A stretch of DNA of 64,000 nucleotides from positions 238,843 through 302,842 of the forward strand of contig NZ_CANMVK010000004.1 of NCBI RefSeq assembly GCF_947501405.1. The letters are read 5' to 3'. This DNA is from an uncultured Hoeflea sp. GTDB taxonomy: Bacteria > Pseudomonadota > Alphaproteobacteria > Rhizobiales > Rhizobiaceae. Below the pieces are notes generated by a model, which was not told the DNA's origin, searched no databases, and saw nothing but the letters and a program-made list of their open reading frames with translations. Below, piece after piece: positions 63,856 through 64,000 of this stretch (its first letter is position 1; every line of letters begins with the position of its first letter). The translations under genes were made by a program, and so were the position numbers.

Positions 63856-64000
63856 ACACCACGGGCAACACCCCTGAGACAAGCCGGCTTGACGACGCGG
63901 CACGCGCGGGGTGGCTCTATTATGTCGCCGGCAACACCCAGGACGAGATCGCCCGAAAGCTTGGGGTTTCGCGGCAGTCGGCCCAGCGGCTGGTATCGCT
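63852..64000 (+). CDS. SorC/DeoR-type sugar-binding regulator (5' part)
   Basis: The first 49 codons are in the window. They contain a helix-turn-helix, AGWLYYVAGNTQDEIARKLG followed by VSRQSAQRLVS, typical of SorC-family regulators, whose C-terminal domain binds phosphorylated or free sugars. The start overlaps the HAD phosphatase stop by 4 bases, so a sugar-utilisation operon (for example a polyol) probably continues beyond the window edge. Confidence 0.75.
   Translation, partial: MNTTGNTPETSRLDDAARAGWLYYVAGNTQDEIARKLGVSRQSAQRLVS

Overview
The window is about 62% GC, densely coded and syntenically ordinary for an alphaproteobacterium of the order Hyphomicrobiales (Rhizobiales). Clues are the DctB/DctD sigma-54 system, a rhizobial-type ornithine decarboxylase with a long leader, BMP-family nucleoside uptake, rhizobial-type intergenic palindromes, and many ATGA stop/start overlaps. 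A sodium-pumping NADH:quinone reductase (Nqr) operon with a nearby cation antiporter suggests a marine or saline lineage such as Hoeflea or relatives. The genus is an inference. I saw no rRNA, tRNA, CRISPR, insertion sequence or prophage.

Layout. 1-8.1 kb: a class I amidotransferase-like hydrolase, a LacI-type regulator coupled to a D-2-hydroxyacid dehydrogenase, a MarR regulator, a creatininase-family enzyme, a flavoprotein, and a CobW GTPase paired with a WD40 protein, ending in two palindromic repeats. 8.1-13.3 kb: a small glyoxalase-superfamily protein, a membrane-anchored AraC regulator, two small exported proteins, an acetyltransferase and ornithine decarboxylase behind a long structured leader that contains a 23-codon reading frame. 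13.3-22 kb: LysR, a DUF1007/NicO metal exporter pair, SDR, GNAT, aminotransferase, LysE exporter, a second membrane-anchored AraC regulator and an exported unknown. 22-29.3 kb: a TRAP dicarboxylate transporter (dctPQM) next to dctBD, with a recognisable sigma-54 promoter and two upstream activator sites.

29.3-34.3 kb: DUF533 protein, KDPG aldolase, TrhO tRNA hydroxylase overlapping a D-amino-acid oxidase-like flavoprotein, and 4-hydroxyproline epimerase. 34.3-40.4 kb: LacI-xylB-xylA, an alpha/beta hydrolase and a GH1 glucosidase. 40.7-43.7 kb: gltX-lysS. 44.4-50.3 kb: BMP-type ABC transporter and cytosine deaminase. 50.7-51.9 kb: acetate kinase.

51.9-61.5 kb is the most unusual part: nqrABCDEF-apbE-nqrM-CBS, read leftward, diverges from a pentaheme cytochrome c and a following cation/proton antiporter. 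A near-consensus FNR/FixK box lies between them at the right distance to drive nqr. NqrB is short and lacks the covalent-FMN motif. 61.7-64 kb: a YbdK-type carboxylate-amine ligase, a HAD phosphatase that seems to begin with CTG, and the start of a SorC-type regulator.

Most interesting leads: the ornithine decarboxylase leader peptide, the variant Nqr/pentaheme cytochrome locus, and the sigma-54 control region of the TRAP operon.
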